Source of the DNA: Amanita rubescens
Taxonomy: Eukaryota > Basidiomycota > Agaricomycetes > Agaricales > Amanitaceae
NCBI GenBank assembly: GCA_015039365.1
Contig: WION01000155.1
Span: forward strand, 56,193 to 120,192
Reading direction: 5' to 3'
Length of the DNA: 64,000 nucleotides
Shown piece after piece: positions 1 through 12,798 of the stretch. Below the pieces are notes generated by a model. The model saw only the letters and a program-made list of their open reading frames with translations, ran no database searches and was not told where the DNA came from. Each line of letters starts with the position of its first letter. Position 1 is the stretch's first letter. A program made the translations under genes and the position numbers.

Positions 1-590
1 TTCGATCGAAGGGTGTGGCTGATAGAGTAAAGGCACGCTGTGTCGCATAGTCAGACTCGTTGAACAAGCGACCACAATCGTACGATGCCGAATTTCTGCT
101 TGAGTATGTTGGATCGGAAGAATACATGCCCCCGCAGGACTCCTGTTGGCCCGAGAGTTCCTGTTCCATGTTAGTTGAGGCGGAATATTCCAACATCGGA
201 ACTTGAGCTACATAAGAGAGCGCTGCAGCGCGACGACGGAGGTCTACACATTGGGTGAGCGCGGGTTACCAGAGTCGGTGTGATTAACATCTGTTTGGCT
301 TTAAGACTTCGCCATAGTTGTGCCCAAGTAAGTACGTGGATCCCACAAGATCATCGGGGCATCAGGATCACCGCATCCCGGTGGTCGGTTTAATCTTGGA
401 TACGTCACTTCTCCGGGAAGGCTGTACAAAATCCAGAATATATTTGGCAGGACCGTTAAGGTTTATACTTTTAGCTACATCGCCATGCCTCTTGATACTC
501 ATCATGTTGCGATTCAGCGCGCCTTAAGGCGCTGGCCTCTCCTTGCTTCGCAGCTCAGCACCTCCATAGGCCCCTGTTCATTCTTTCGAA
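1..590. other. 5' flank of DUF6534 copy A, no gene recognised
   Basis: No supported gene. The short open frames here carry no recognisable motif. The stretch around 280-300 (a 'CATCTGTTTGGCT' block) recurs upstream of other copies, at about 9090 and 12105. This suggests the flank was duplicated with the genes and is now diverging. Confidence 0.4.
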
Positions 591-2491
591 ATGGCGGCGG
601 CACCCTTTCCTTCTATCAAGCCACCGAACGTGGCACCAATATTGGGCGCATTATACCTAGGCGTAGTTGGGGCAGCTATGTAGGTCTCAACTTTTATCTT
701 TACCAACCATGGGCGTACTTAGGTTAGATCATCTCACAGACTTTATGGTACCACAAACGTTCAGATCTACTTTTACGTCAGAAAATATCGGGAGGATCGG
801 ATGTGGCTAAAATGTGCCGTCGCGTTCCTTTGGTAAGTAACATCTTGAAACGTGGAAAAAACGCTTGAAAGTGTAATAGGTTGTTAGATACGCTTCATAT
901 GGTGTTCATAGTCACTGACATATGGCATTACCTCATTGAGTCGTTTGGAAACTACGAGGCTCTCCTTCCTATCAATTGGTATATGCCTCGCTCAGAACGT
1001 CGGTTTGCCCAACTAATGCAATGTCTTCTCTCATCTGCACGATAGGTCTTTTCAGGTGAAGTTATCTCGAGGGTCCAGGCACAAGAAATTTTAACCCGTG
1101 GCCTTAGGCGCAGCAATTATTTAATGCACGTCCTGTTCCATCTTGTTCTTTATATTATCTTTACAGGATTTTTCAGGTCCTTACCATCCTTGTAGTTGAA
1201 ACGTATGTTTAGTACCGCCGTTTTACTCTCCATGTCATTACCTCCTTTCAGTTTATACGCTAGGCGCATTTGGAAACGTAAGCGTTTAATCCTCTCTACC
1301 ACCAACGCAAGTAACCTAAACATGAATCATCTCATCATCTCTAGTCAGCTCGCAAAAGGCTCGGTTTTGGAGATATATCATTGTGCGTTCTGTTGATATT
1401 GAATTTTTTATCTTGCTTGTTGATGATCCACATGACAGGTTGCTGCTTGTATGTGTGGATACGGTAAGCTTACCGGTTCCATATGTTGTCATGTCCCCTG
1501 ATTTTCCTTTTATTCAGGTGCCAGCATCAGTAAGTTCCGCGATACTAGCCACTTCCACTTGTATATATTAACATGATTGCATGGTTTAGCCCTCCTAGTG
1601 AAATCGTAAGCAAAGGATCTGGATCGTCTCTTCTTTCGCCTAGTAACCGGTTTTCAATAGGTTTCAACTTCACTCATTCTCACAATCAATTCGGGTACGC
1701 TTTCATATATTCTTTGGAGAGTTATAAATGACACAGTTAACAGTGGGAAGTCATATTTGCGATTACAATGTCTACAATCTGTGACGTAGTTTTTGCTGCC
1801 GGACTTTGCCATCTAATTTCCCTGTCGATGCCAACGCTTGGAACGCACCGCAAAACGAAAGCTATGGTGTGGCTCATCATGCGTTATGTACTTGTTTCAG
1901 GAGCATTGACCAGGTATGATATCTATTAAATTTGGCTCATTTTCTGATTGTGACACGATTCCAGTTTGTGCTCACTTGCTGCCTTGATTTGTGTAAGTCA
2001 CATTGTGGTGATCTTAGCGGAAATTAACTTTGAACAGTTTTGCACTATGCCTAATAATTTTATTGCCCTCGCAATCATGTTCGTGACGAGTAAATGTAAG
2101 ATTTGCAGTTTCTTCTGTTGTACAGGAATGCTCAATGTTTTCTAGTATACGTCAACAGTTACCTCGCTATGTTTGTACCTTTTTTTGCATCATATTCTTC
2201 CCAAGCTCACGGAACGATCCAGGTTAAATGCGAGAAAGAGTATCCGAGAGCGTGGATCGATTGTAAGCTTGCTGCTTTTGGCCCATGTCATGTATCTCAG
2301 ATTCATATCAGTCACATAACACGATGGAAATGTCTAGTTTGGAGATCAGAGTCTCTTCAAGTCAAGGTGTTAACAACACTGTAGGTGTACTCGCTGCAGA
2401 AACAATGACAAGAGATCATGGACAAGGTTCTTCTGGAGTTGAGGTGCGGAGTCTCGTTTTATCCGCGCCACACTCGCATTTTGAAGCTTGA
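591..2491 (+). CDS. DUF6534-type seven-helix membrane protein, copy A
   Basis: Predicted integral membrane protein of the fungal DUF6534 family; its biochemical role is unknown. Exons: 591-679, 740-832, 880-978, 1046-1055, 1108-1125, 1177-1202, 1252-1277, 1345-1382, 1439-1463, 1518-1529, 1590-1605, 1661-1694, 1744-1913, 1965-1992, 2038-2095, 2146-2170, 2223-2262, 2312-2491. Together they give 328 codons with no stop. Family marks are LGxxxxGAAM at the start, LYGTTNVQIY, LLDTLHMVF followed by WHYLIESFGNYEALL, then RYVLVSGALTS and SYLAMLNARKS near the end. The tail after about residue 269 is hydrophilic. The intron at 1126 starts with GC. The start at 591 aligns with copies C and D. The last exon may instead be spliced at the GAG|GTGCGG near 2440, as aligned sites in C and D suggest. 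Confidence 0.82.
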
Positions 2492-2756
2492 TAGGAAAAA
2501 AAATCAAGGAAGATCACCGTCGCGCCTGGGAAGAGTTTGATGGCAGGAGGCTGAACATTGGACGGCATTTGTGTATTGTAGGTAGAATGCAATTATGGTT
2601 TTGTAGGGTTTGGGGCATTGAATTTACCATTGACGCTTGACAATCGCATAGCACGTTCTTAAATAATTATTACTCCATACCCAAAAACCCAATCCGGATA
2701 CGTAGGGCGAAGCGAACCTTCAAATGCACTCAATTTAGAATCGCAGCAATCATAAT

Positions 2757-3115
2757 CTAACCATCTTCGACCTCCACGCTGGGGTTCTCGTGAAATTTTC
2801 ATCCAATGGTCTCGGAAACATGCAAAGCACTCGCCACCGTTTCAATGTCACAACATCGCTCTGGACGACCGTGTTCATTCGTCCTCACCAATTCAAGACT
2901 AATAAACCCGATTTGCTTCGTAAAAGGATCTCCCGCGAGAAGGGCAGGTGTGCATATGGCTCATTACTGAACATGTCAAACGTCCGCCACGAACGTTTCT
3001 GCAATGTGCAATGTTTTAGCAGAGTATAAAGGTCAGATCCGTCGCTTCAAGGACAGCGCCCCTACTGCCATGGACCATGGTGGCAGGCGCTATCGTCCAT
3101 TAATGTCTTTCATAA
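2757..3115 (+). pseudogene. F-box/LRR-type relic, related to the gene at 37930
   Basis: The DNA aligns with the 5' part of the intact gene at 37930-39423. It shares the 'CCATCTTCGACCT' start region, 'SLWTTVFxxPxQF' and 'QIRRFK'. The copy has several indels and no start codon in frame, and it stops aligning at about 3115. The intact relative is on the same strand 35 kb away. It is a truncated, non-functional duplicate. Confidence 0.75.
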
Positions 3116-3124
3116 AGATGAGGT

Positions 3125-3450
3125 ACTTAGTAATGTCTGATCCTACATGCTCATTCGGCACATCTTGCAGGCGACAGACGGCGTTGGACGGGAAGGACTT
3201 GCAGAGTTCGACGACACGAGGGTCTGGTCAACTTGTGACAAGAAACTTGAGTCCTCGTAGGTGACGTCGGCTGATTGTCTTGAGTATGTCTTGAAGAAAC
3301 ATGGATCCTCCAACGACCTCGATCTCGTCCAATGCATCAACGATGATGAGGTAAGGTGGGAGCTTCGCATGACGTTCAGACTTCTGCCATGGACCAACAA
3401 GGAGGCCTTCCATCTGCTTTGACCGAGTCGAACTTGTCCGATTCACTCAA
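3125..3450 (-). pseudogene. NACHT-ATPase fragment (STAND family relic)
   Basis: Reading the minus strand gives 'PPYLIIVDALDEIE', a Walker B box (hydrophobic run plus DALDE) as in fungal NACHT NTPases. After it come 'LRGLKFLVTS' and, in another frame, 'DPRVVELCKSFPS' and 'CRLQDVP'. The frame change near 3230 and the absence of a Walker A segment or flanking domains mark it as a broken fragment. Intact relatives act as NLR-like immune or heterokaryon-incompatibility NTPases in fungi. This piece cannot do so. Confidence 0.7.
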
Positions 3451-3609
3451 AGCGTGGGCGTACGATCTGGACTTTCGAGCGAGCTGGTATACAAGGGTGG
3501 GAATGATACGGATTTGTCGTCTTGTCTCTTCAAATTGGCGAGGCGATCCCGGCGGAGTTATTCTCGGTTCATGTGATCGTGCAATTGTTATATCCGACGG
3601 ATCACAGCT

Positions 3610-5210
3610 GGTAATTCTAAGCTAGCCGAGGGATGAGGCGTGGCGTAGAATGTAGTCTAAGTGTGAGGTAGCGAAGTGGCTGTGCCACGGTCTCCCTTCT
3701 CTTTCCTGCCACATCAAGACAGCGAGACCCGACGTGACCGACTCCAGCTCGCTCTCGTGACGCGCCATTAGAGCTCCTCGGTTGCGTTACAGCAGCTTCC
3801 GGATCTTTTCGCGCTCCAGGATCAGCACGACGCGCTACATGAATGACCCACACGAAGCTGCCCGGGCCATACCGGCTCTTTTCCCTCGACACCGTATCGC
3901 ACGGCTGTCCACCATACTAGGCAAGACGGATGATCACCGAACGTCGGATCGCATCCGGCTCTTTGCCCTCGACCCCGTAATTACACGGCCGCCTGACAAT
4001 GGATGATCACCGAACATCGGATCGCATCCCAGGTCATGGCCTCTCGATGCATGCCAGCCCACTGGCAGTGACACCAAGCACACGGCCAAGAGGAACTGGA
4101 AAAGCAGCTTGTGACAGCGAAAACCGAGGTGTCCCCCTTGTTACCCTTGCTCGCGCTGTCTAGGACTCCCTTTACGGCGTTTACGCCGTACTCTTGAGCT
4201 GTTTCACAAGGTACATTCACCCATCAGACGTTTTTGCCCCCCTTGGGCCATTAATCAGAATGAGTGTACCTTCTTCCTAGACTGGAGGGGTCGACAAGCT
4301 CCCTGGCCGCGTCGCTAACTCCTTCTTCATCAGGGGAACAGCTCGCCTTGTCGACCTCCAGCATTTTGGGCCCCTGGCCATCCCTCTCGGGGCTTTGCCC
4401 ATCCGTTTTTGACTCAAGGATCCCGGACTCCGAAAGCAGATCTGTACCCTCAGGCTTTCCCTCTCACGGACGATCATTTCCTCAAAGGACGGAGGGGTCG
4501 ACAAGCTCACTGGCCGCGTCGTTATGAACTCCTTCCTCATCAGGGGAACAGCTCGCCTTGCCGACCCCCAGCGTTTCGGGCCGGGAGTCCCTCCCGGGGG
4601 CTTCGCCCATCCGTTTTTAACTCAAAGGCTCACTCAAGTGAAAACTATACCCTTCCCTCTCGTGAACGACCCTTTTCCTTAAAAGACATCTGAGCGTCGA
4701 AACGCGTAGATGGTAATTCTAAGCTAGCCGAGGGATGAGGCGTGGCGTAGAATGTAGTCTAAGTGTGAGGTAGCGAAGTGGCTGTGCCACGGTCTCCCTT
4801 CTCTTTCCTGCCACATCAAGACAGCGAGACCCGACGTGACCGACTCCAGCTCGCTCTCGTGACGCGCCATTAGAGCTCCTCGGTTGCGTTACAGCAGCTT
4901 CCGGATCTTTTCGCGCCCCACCCACCACTCCCTCTCTCAGGTCCGAACTAAGGAAGATAAGCCGCCCTTCAGACGTCTTCCTCCCTTCTTAGTCCGACGC
5001 GCTTTTGAAAGGTCGAAAGGCTGACCTGCTCGGCGCCCACCCGCCCTCACAGCTCGCCTTGCCGACCCCCAGCGTTTCGGGCCGGGAGTCCCTCCCGGGG
5101 GCTTCGCCCATCCGTTTTTAACTCAAAGGCTCACTCAAGTGAAAACTATACCCTTCCCTCTCGTGAACGACCCTTTTCCTTAAAAGACATCTGAGCGTCG
5201 AAACGCGTAG
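3610..5210. repeat. composite repeat: block A twice, block B three times
   Basis: Block A (3610-3818) recurs almost identically at 4710-4916. Block B occurs at about 4277-4476, 4487-4705 and 5046-5210, sharing 'GGGCTTCGCCCATCCG' and 'AGCTCGCCTTG'. The order is A - spacer - B1 - B2 - A' - spacer - B3. The first spacer contains a further imperfect tandem repeat of 73-83 bp (3872-4029). Open frames cross the repeats but change frame between copies, so I do not read them as genes. The element class is unknown; no terminal inverted repeats or transposase were seen. Confidence 0.75.
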
Positions 5211-5737
5211 AGTGCATCATTGGGTGCTCGAGCCTGAGCAATGTGGACACGTAAATTACTTCATTGTTACGAGAGAATGAAATGCTTTATTGAAATCCCT
5301 GCCAGTGTCACATTGGTTTCAACTGTTATGGCTCATAAGAACGCTGGAGAGCGTGCTGGGGCCGAGAGAGCCGTCGTACATTGTCACCTGTTTGGCTTCG
5401 GCATTCAACAACAAAGTTTGATACAATGATAGAAGGTACGTAAAACCGTGAAATCTTATTCAATCGGCCATAATCGGCTTATTCAGATGCTTCAGGGATT
5501 CTATGTAGGTGGCTGTGTCACATGGCCGCGGCGAGTTCTAGCTTCTTGCCCATAATAGTTTTGAATGGGCCATTTACACTTCTATCTTCTTGCCCAGAAT
5601 AGTTTTGAATTGGCCGTTCAAGTCCCATTTGCGACTTCAACATGAGAGCCCCATCATTCCCCCTGTCGGCCTTATGTAAGTCCGCATATAATCTCTGTCC
5701 TTGCGTTCACGTTCAGCACCGAATCCCACCCCCCGCA
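5211..5737. other. 5' flank of DUF6534 copy B, no gene recognised
   Basis: No supported gene. It holds a doubled short motif: 'CTTCTTGCCCA(T/G)AATAGTTTTGAAT' at about 5542 and 5586. The likely 5' UTR and promoter of copy B must lie here. No convincing TATA box was seen. Confidence 0.35.
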
Positions 5738-7492
5738 ATGGAAGCGATGCTCATTCCTATTGCAATGCCAAACTTGGGATTAATCATGGGTGCCTTATGC
5801 CTCGGTATAACTGGTGCAGCTATGTACGTCTAAACTTCTTCCTCTACTGCCGCGCTTAGATGATCACCAGGCTTTATGGTGCCACAAACGTTCAGATATA
5901 CCTTTACATCAAGAATTATCGGGAGGATCAGACGATGATAAAGTGTTCTGTTGCTTTCCTTTGGTGTGTAGAAGCCAGCGACGTTGAGCCGGCGCTTAAA
6001 AGTGCAACAGGTTGATGGACACGCTTCATATGGCGTTTATAGTCGTTGAGGTATGGCATTACCTCATCAACTCGTTTGGAAACTTTGAAGCTCTTCGTCC
6101 TGTGAATTGGTATACACCATGCATAGACCGTCCGTTTTCCCAACTAACACAAAGTCTTCTCCCTTCTGCATTGAAAGGTCGCATAGGGTGAGCTTTTTGA
6201 AGGTTCGCAGGCCAGAAAATTTAACCCATGGACTCATTAGGTGCAGCAATTGCTTAATGTACGTCTTGCTCGGTTCTATTCTTTAAATATCTTAACACAT
6301 GATATTTAGGTCATTATCATTCTTGCGGTTCAAAAGTATGTTCGCCATTGCCGTTAAGTTTTCTGCGATCTTATCTCTGTCCAGCCTATATGCTTGGCGT
6401 GTTTGGAGACGTGAGCCATCAAAATCGCCTTTGTCATCTATACAAGCGATTTAAAACTGTTATTTTCAGTTACCTCGCAAAAGACTCAGATTTGGCGATG
6501 GATCGTTGTACGCCCCGCTAATACTGAACTCCTATATATTGTTTGTTGATGGTCCGAATGTAAGGGCGGTGCTGTCATATGTGGATACAGTAAGTTTACC
6601 TATTCCATATTTCGTCATGTCCTTTTATATTGATTTTCCTCTTATTCAGCTGCTGGAATCAGTACGTTCCGTGATATCAACCACTGGTAAATATTAAACT
6701 GGTTCGCTTGATCTAGTTCTCGTGGTGAAATCGTAAGCAGTAGTCTGGATCATTTATTTTGTTGTGTAACGTATTTTTTGATAGCTTTCAGCTTCGTTCA
6801 TTCAAAGAAACAAACAAAATCCGCGTATGCTTTAATCTCATGATCTTTGGGGAGCCATGGATGACACATTTACTAGTGGGAAACCATACTTGCGATTTCA
6901 ATGATTACATTTAGTGATGTAGTTTTCGCCGCTGGACTTTGTCATTTAATATCCCTTTCAATTGGGCCAACGCTTGGATTGCACTATAGGACGAAAGCCA
7001 TGGGGTGCATCATCATGCGTTATGTACTTATCTCGGGAACGTTGACCAGGTATGCCATCTATCAAGTTTTTCTCATTTTCTAACTACGGCATGGATTCCA
7101 GTTTATGTTCACTTTCTGCCCTAGTTTGTGTAAGTTCAGGTTTAATCATTTAAGCAGAAATTGACCCGAGTCGAACAGTTTTGCGTTATACCCAATGGTT
7201 TTGTGGCCCTCGCAATCATGTTCGTGACGACTAAATGTAAGTCTCACAGTTTCTTCTGTTGTTTCGGAATATTTAATGTTTCCAGTATATATCAACAGTT
7301 ACCTCGCTTTGTAAGTACCACAATACCACCTCGTTCTATTTAAACTCATGAAACTATGCAGGTTGAATGCGAGAAAAAGCATTCGAAACCGTGGATCTAT
7401 TGTAAGCTTTATGCTCTTGGCTTGTAGCTTGCAGCTTCATTTCATGTCAGACAAACCTAACTTCGACTCAAATGTCTGATCTTCAAGCCTAA
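5738..7492 (+). CDS. DUF6534-type seven-helix membrane protein, copy B
   Basis: Same family as copy A. Exons: 5738-5823, 5871-5963, 6011-6109, 6178-6187, 6241-6258, 6310-6335, 6385-6410, 6470-6507, 6565-6589, 6650-6661, 6717-6732, 6785-6824, 6877-7049, 7102-7129, 7179-7236, 7286-7310, 7362-7401, 7451-7492, giving 284 codons. The whole membrane part is in frame: LYGATNVQIYLY, LMDTLHMAF, WHYLINSFGNFEAL, RYVLISGTLTS, YINSYLA, LNARKSIRNRGS. Unlike A, C and D, the cytosolic tail ends early. A short insertion after 'ATGTCT' in the last exon brings in a TAA at 7490-7492, while the sequence beyond still resembles the normal tail (LEIR). It could therefore be a tail-less receptor-like protein or an early-stage pseudogene. 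Confidence 0.75.
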
Positions 7493-9403
7493 TTTAGAGA
7501 TCAGGCTCTCAACGACTCCAGCTTGGCACGCTTGTCAGCCTTATACCCCCGCAGAAATTCACCAAGGGAGACTCACGGCCCGTGAAGGCGAATCTTAGAA
7601 GAACGGCGCCCGTGAACTGGGCACGCCGCTGAGCGCTGGACAAGAATTGCGTATTGCAGTTAGGATAGTATCCTTATTAACCATGTAGTATTTTACTCGC
7701 CTTAGTACGTCTAGTCGATACCTACGAAACTCTAATATTTTGTACAGAAAGTCCAAGTGCACCGGTAGCACTTCGAGCACCCTGGGCCTGCTGCAAGTTT
7801 GGCTTTGTGATTTTACAAACGCGTGCACCTTATCATGTTATGGCCTTTATTTCATGCGTCGGTTACGACGACCTTTTTCTTGCGACGAGGCTGATCAATC
7901 GCGGAGAAGCTAGGTCGTTAAATCACTTTAATGTTCATGTCCAACCTTAATGCTCACTTCAAGGTTCCGAGGCCTGAAAGGACTCGGTCTCTTCCTGGCG
8001 CGGGTTCAGCCGGGTACGCGAGGCATCCAAGCAGCGCACGGCAATTCACGAGACATCTACTCGCGGCGTTACCCGTTGAGGCAACGGCTAGCAAGCACGA
8101 GGTCTACCGGCGGCGTTTCCCGCTGATGCAGCGGCGATACGCGAGAGAAGAGACAGCGCACGGCAATTTGCGAGATTGGCCAGCAATATCGTTGCCGTTC
8201 GCCCTCGCCCCCTATGACCCATGCCCGTGCTGCTATACCGAAAGCGCGGGCTGGCCTCGGACCCTGCCACGCGAAGCGGTGGCCCACAACTGAGAAATAG
8301 AATCAAAATGAGACGATGATGGTAGTAATTGACATCTATTTGGTTCTCGGGCCGGAAGTGACCGCAGGCCACCTTTCAAATTTCGACGTCGACGAACCAT
8401 GCCCAAGGACTGGACATTCCATATCTTTTGACATTGACATCGAAACCAGAACATTCGACATTAAGTACCCCGACCCGCGTGCTCGAGAGACTGTAAGTTA
8501 ACAGTGGCGGTTCATAGGGCAGAGGACAACGTACGCAAAAGTTGTATCCCTGAGTTGCCGTATTGTGCTGATCTCTGAGCAAAGGGAAGAATCGAAGCCT
8601 GCATAGATACCGGACATGAAAAACTTGAAGTCCACAACAGAGAGATGGAGATGTTGTACGTCCGCCGTGCTGAGTTTTCCAAGTGATCACCAATGACTTT
8701 GTACGTAGTTGAACTTGGAAGACAGATCCGGGGGTGCCGGGTCCGTCATGATATGATGATCGCGTTGCGCAAACCTAGACAATCTTGATTTCCATTCGAC
8801 GTGGACAAGTTATGTTCCACAACTTATCGACTGGGGGGTTTATGGTCCCGAGTGTACCCCCGCCTTCGTTGAGTCTGCCATCACAAGTGACAGTATAAAA
8901 AACATTGGTAAACATGAGTATCAGATGTTCCGCGATGTATTTGGCGACGAGCGTTCATGAAACGCGATAAGCCGTTTCGATCAGAAGCCGTGTACAGATC
9001 AAGCGTGACTTGTGTCTGAGTGTTGAGGAGAACAAGAGTAGAGCCAAACGTGAAGCTGCGAGCGGACGAAGGCGATCATTCGATTGACATCTGTTTAGCT
9101 CCAGATCGACGTTATCAGTGTTCAACACCATGGTTTTCCATAAGTAGTACTCAGGTGCGTGAAACCTTATACCATCGGCGTTACTGCGACACCGTGGAAT
9201 TCTAGGTTGTTCGAACTTGGACGTGTCAGTTCTCAAGCCTCATGTCGAGAATATTTTTGGAACAACTATTCAGTTCAAGCCATAATTTAAACTACGTCTC
9301 CTGCGGCGTGGCAGTGACACTCATCATTCTTCTGGACCTTAAGGCTGCGCCTCGCTTTTCTTCAAGGTACGGGACGATAGGCTCTCTCGCCTATTCCCTC
9401 GAA
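7493..9403. other. intergenic region with repeat fragments and decayed exon-like pieces
   Basis: No intact gene. About 7968-8210 holds a short repeat (starting 'GAGGCCTGAAAGGACTCGG') that recurs inverted at about 11500-11660 and partly at 54801-54900. About 8316-8501 reads as an exon-like frame (containing 'GHSISFDIDIETRTFDIKYP') ending at a possible GTAAGT donor. It may be a fragment of an unrecognised gene. About 8630-8660 resembles about 11700-11745, so a decayed duplicated block is likely. Confidence 0.4.
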
Positions 9404-11329
9404 ATGGCGGCGACAATGTTTCCTTCTATTCTGGCGCCGAGCTTGGGATCGACCATGGGAGCACTATTCCTAGGCGTAGTTGGGGCAGCCATGTACGTGT
9501 CAGCCTTCATCTCTACCAACCATGGCACCCTCAGATTGAATTATATCCAGACTTTATGGTGTTACAAACGTTCAGATCTACTTTTACGTCAGAAAATATC
9601 GGGAGGATCGGACATGGCTTAAGTGTGCCGTTGCTTTTCTTTGGTATGTGGAATCTGGAGACGTTTAAATGTAACTGGAAGACATAGTAGGATAATGGAC
9701 ACGCTTCACACGGCGTTTATAGTCGACGACCTATGGCACTACCTTATCGAGTCGTTTGGAAACTATGAAGCTCTCCTTCCTATGACTTGGTAAAGGCCAT
9801 ACTCAAACCATTAGTTTCCGAACTAACATCAAGTCTTTTCTGCGCTGATAGGTCCCATAAGGTGAGATTATCGAAGCTTAGCAATTTCCAATTTCGATCT
9901 ATGGGGTTAGGCACAGCATTTGATGAATGTAAGTCCTACGCCATTCCGTTCCTCAAACTATCTTCATGCGATTTGTATAGATCATTATCATTCTTGCTGT
10001 CCAGAGGTATGTTGGCAATTGCCATTGAATCCCGTATAACGATATGTTTTTCCAGTTTATACACTTGGCGTATTTGGAGACGTGAGCTTTTAAAATCTTC
10101 TTTGTCATCCATTCGAGTTGGCATGGATTTTAGTGAGCATGGAACGGAGTAGGATTTGGCCTTGGATCGCGGTATGGTTCGCCCATACTCCTATATCTAT
10201 CTTGTTGACAGTAAACATGGAAGGTTGTAGTTCTCATGTGTGAATACGGTAAGCTTGCTTCATTCCCTTGCATCTACATTGACTTACCTCATATTCAGCC
10301 ACTGGCATCGGTACGTTTAATAACGTTCGTCTGGCACTCGTATCTTAAATTGGTTTAGTTATCGTAGTGAAGACGTAAGCGAGAAGTCTGCTTTACGTAT
10401 TCTAATGTATAACATGTTTTCAACAGGTACCAGCTTCGTTTGTTCACAGAAGTAATTCGTATTCGCGTATGCTTTCATCGCATTTTATTCTGGGAGTGAC
10501 GCTTGACAATACAGTCGATAGTCAGAAATCATATCCGCATTCGCGATAACAACTTTCAGTGATCTAGTTTTTGCTGTTGGAATTTGTCATCTAATCTACC
10601 TTTCGACACCGACACTTGGAGTGCATCGCAGGACGAAATCTATGCTGGTGATCATGATGCGTTACGTGCTCATCTCAGGAATGTTGACCAGGTAAGCTAT
10701 CTGCTGACGTCGTCTCGTTATCTGATCGTGGCTTCTAGTATGTGCTCACTTGCAGGCTTAATTTGCGTAAGTGCCGGTTTGATCACTGAAGCAAAAATTG
10801 ACTTGAACAGTATTGCGTTATGCCCAACAATTCTATATCCCTCGCAATTATGTTCGCGACGACGAAATGTACTTCTCAGAATTGCTTTTTTGTGCATGAA
10901 TGCTCATATATTTTCTAGTGTATATCAACAGTTACCTTGCTATGTCCGTCTCACAATTACACCTTGTTCTATCTAAAACTCACGGAATTATGCAGGTTGA
11001 ATGCAAGAAAGAGTATTCGAAATCGTGGAACAATTGTGAGTTCGGTGCGCCCCACCTACGCCTTACAACTTAACTCCTACCAGACACGGAGGACGGTGGA
11101 GATGTCTAGCTTGGAGATCAGTGTCCCAACGAGCCAAGATACACGCGACAGCGGCGAAGTCGCCCCAAAGAGGACCAAAAACTATGGACTCGTTTTTTCT
11201 GAGGTGAGGCGAGCAATCTCGTTTTCCACCAGCATTTCAAAACTTGACGCATTGACAGAACTAAGCCTATCGTGGTTTTTGAAGGCACACGCTACACGCT
11301 GGGAAAGGACAAAAAATCATGTATTTTAG
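9404..11329 (+). CDS. DUF6534-type seven-helix membrane protein, copy C
   Basis: Exons: 9404-9492, 9551-9643, 9691-9789, 9852-9861, 9911-9928, 9981-10006, 10056-10081, 10134-10171, 10224-10248, 10299-10310, 10359-10374, 10427-10466, 10522-10691, 10739-10766, 10811-10868, 10919-10943, 10996-11035, 11084-11329. Total 352 codons without a stop. Motifs are as in copy A: LFLGVVGAAM, LYGVTNVQIYFY, MDTLHTAF, WHYLIESFGNYEALL, RYVLISGMLTS, YINSYLAM, LNARKSIRNRGT. In one helix the family's Gly before Tyr (..CGY) is Glu (..CEY), and the usual Trp opening exon 13 is Ser. The last exon is given as read-through. A GAG|GTGAGG site near 11204 could be a donor giving a different tail. Confidence 0.8.
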
Positions 11330-12798
11330 GTAGGACTGGGTGTCATCATAATCTAAGGTTTGGCGGTGACACACGACAATCGATCGTACAGCGTTATGCT
11401 TGTTTCTACTCTCAGAAACACTTGAGGTGAATCAGCAGACGAAACATAGGTATTTGACAATATGGAAGACACACTTCGGTAGTAGTAAATACAAATCTCA
11501 TGGCGAATGACAACGATATTGCTGGCCAATCTCGCAAATTGCCGTCGCCGCTGCGTGTCTCGCATGTAGCCGTTGGATGTTGCGTGTACGCCGTGGTCTC
11601 GGCTAAATCCGCGCCGGGAAGAGGCCGAGTCCTTTCAGGCCTCCGTTCAAACAACTCCCTGCAAGATAAGTGCCAAAACCACCGGCATATTGTTCGACGA
11701 CGACGTAAGTCCACAACAAAGACGGAGATAGTACGTCCTACGTTAATCATTAGGCCAGCGCGGCTTCAACTCGGATCCGTGACTAAGAGGTGCAGGCGCT
11801 GTGCATCCCGAAAGTTGCTTTGGGCGATCAGTAAGGAGTCTATACTTAGCCGAATCCAGCCCTCGGGCGGCGCAGTCTTAACTCCACGTATCTGGCAGCT
11901 ACTGACGTTGAGGCGTCAGAACTTGCTACTCACACCAATTGAACTTGTTCCAAACCCGATGACGTATGACCTCATGTCCCATGCTTAACAGGTAGCAGTA
12001 TCCGTGATAATCGATGCATTACTCGAGCCGGATATCTGTGTTCGAGGTGAACCTGATAAAGCTGTAGCGCAGGTGACGATAGTTGACGTTGACACGTTGA
12101 CAACTGTTTGGCTCCTGAATTTTTGGCAGAAGACGCTGGCCAGCACACAGGAAGCTGGGACAGGTTTCTCACATCGGCGTGATCTACAGGAGCCGCAGGG
12201 AATTAGAGGGTAATGGAAAATCCGCTGTATCGCCTTTTATACTAACCACAGTGCGATGGCGGAAGTCGCGGTGTCTTCGCAATAGAGATTCCGACGCCGT
12301 ACGTGGGTCGTTGTGAGAGGAGCTAAGTATACTACTTGGGCGTGTGAATTGTCCTGAGGGCCGCAGCCTTAACTCAACCTAATATGACCATGACAACGAT
12401 GACATTGACAGCTGACAAACTCACCAAAGACTACATAAATTTGCCACGTTGCAAAGCATATCGTCTTTTCGCACCAAGGATATTTGCTTCCAACCAAAAC
12501 CCGATAAAATGGCCTCATATTCGGTGCTTAATATGGTGACAAAATCGATGCATTATCTGAATCGGAACTGAACGTGGAGGCAAAGTATCGAGGTAAACTT
12601 GATGTCATCGAGATATCGGCAGATCCGGATCATCGGTCTTTTACATAAATGAGCAGTGGGGGAAAGGCATCCAAGTCACCGCCCCGGACCGCTTACTGTC
12701 ACGGGATAACCCTGTGTCTTGATAACAAGGCGCTTCGCCTATTGTATTTCTCTCTCTACTTCCTGGGACAACATAGGTTCCTGTCCACTCCTTTAGAA
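11330..12798. other. intergenic region with a doubled, decayed block
   Basis: No intact gene. The segment 11850-12060 is an old copy of 12345-12610. Shared marks are 'GCAG(T/C)CTTAACTC', 'AACCCGAT', and 'AATCGATGCATTA' followed by a GGTGAAC/GGTAAAC block. About 11500-11660 is the inverted copy of the repeat at 7968-8210. The doubled block probably reflects an extra, now degraded 5' flank from the tandem duplications that made copies A-D. Confidence 0.45.
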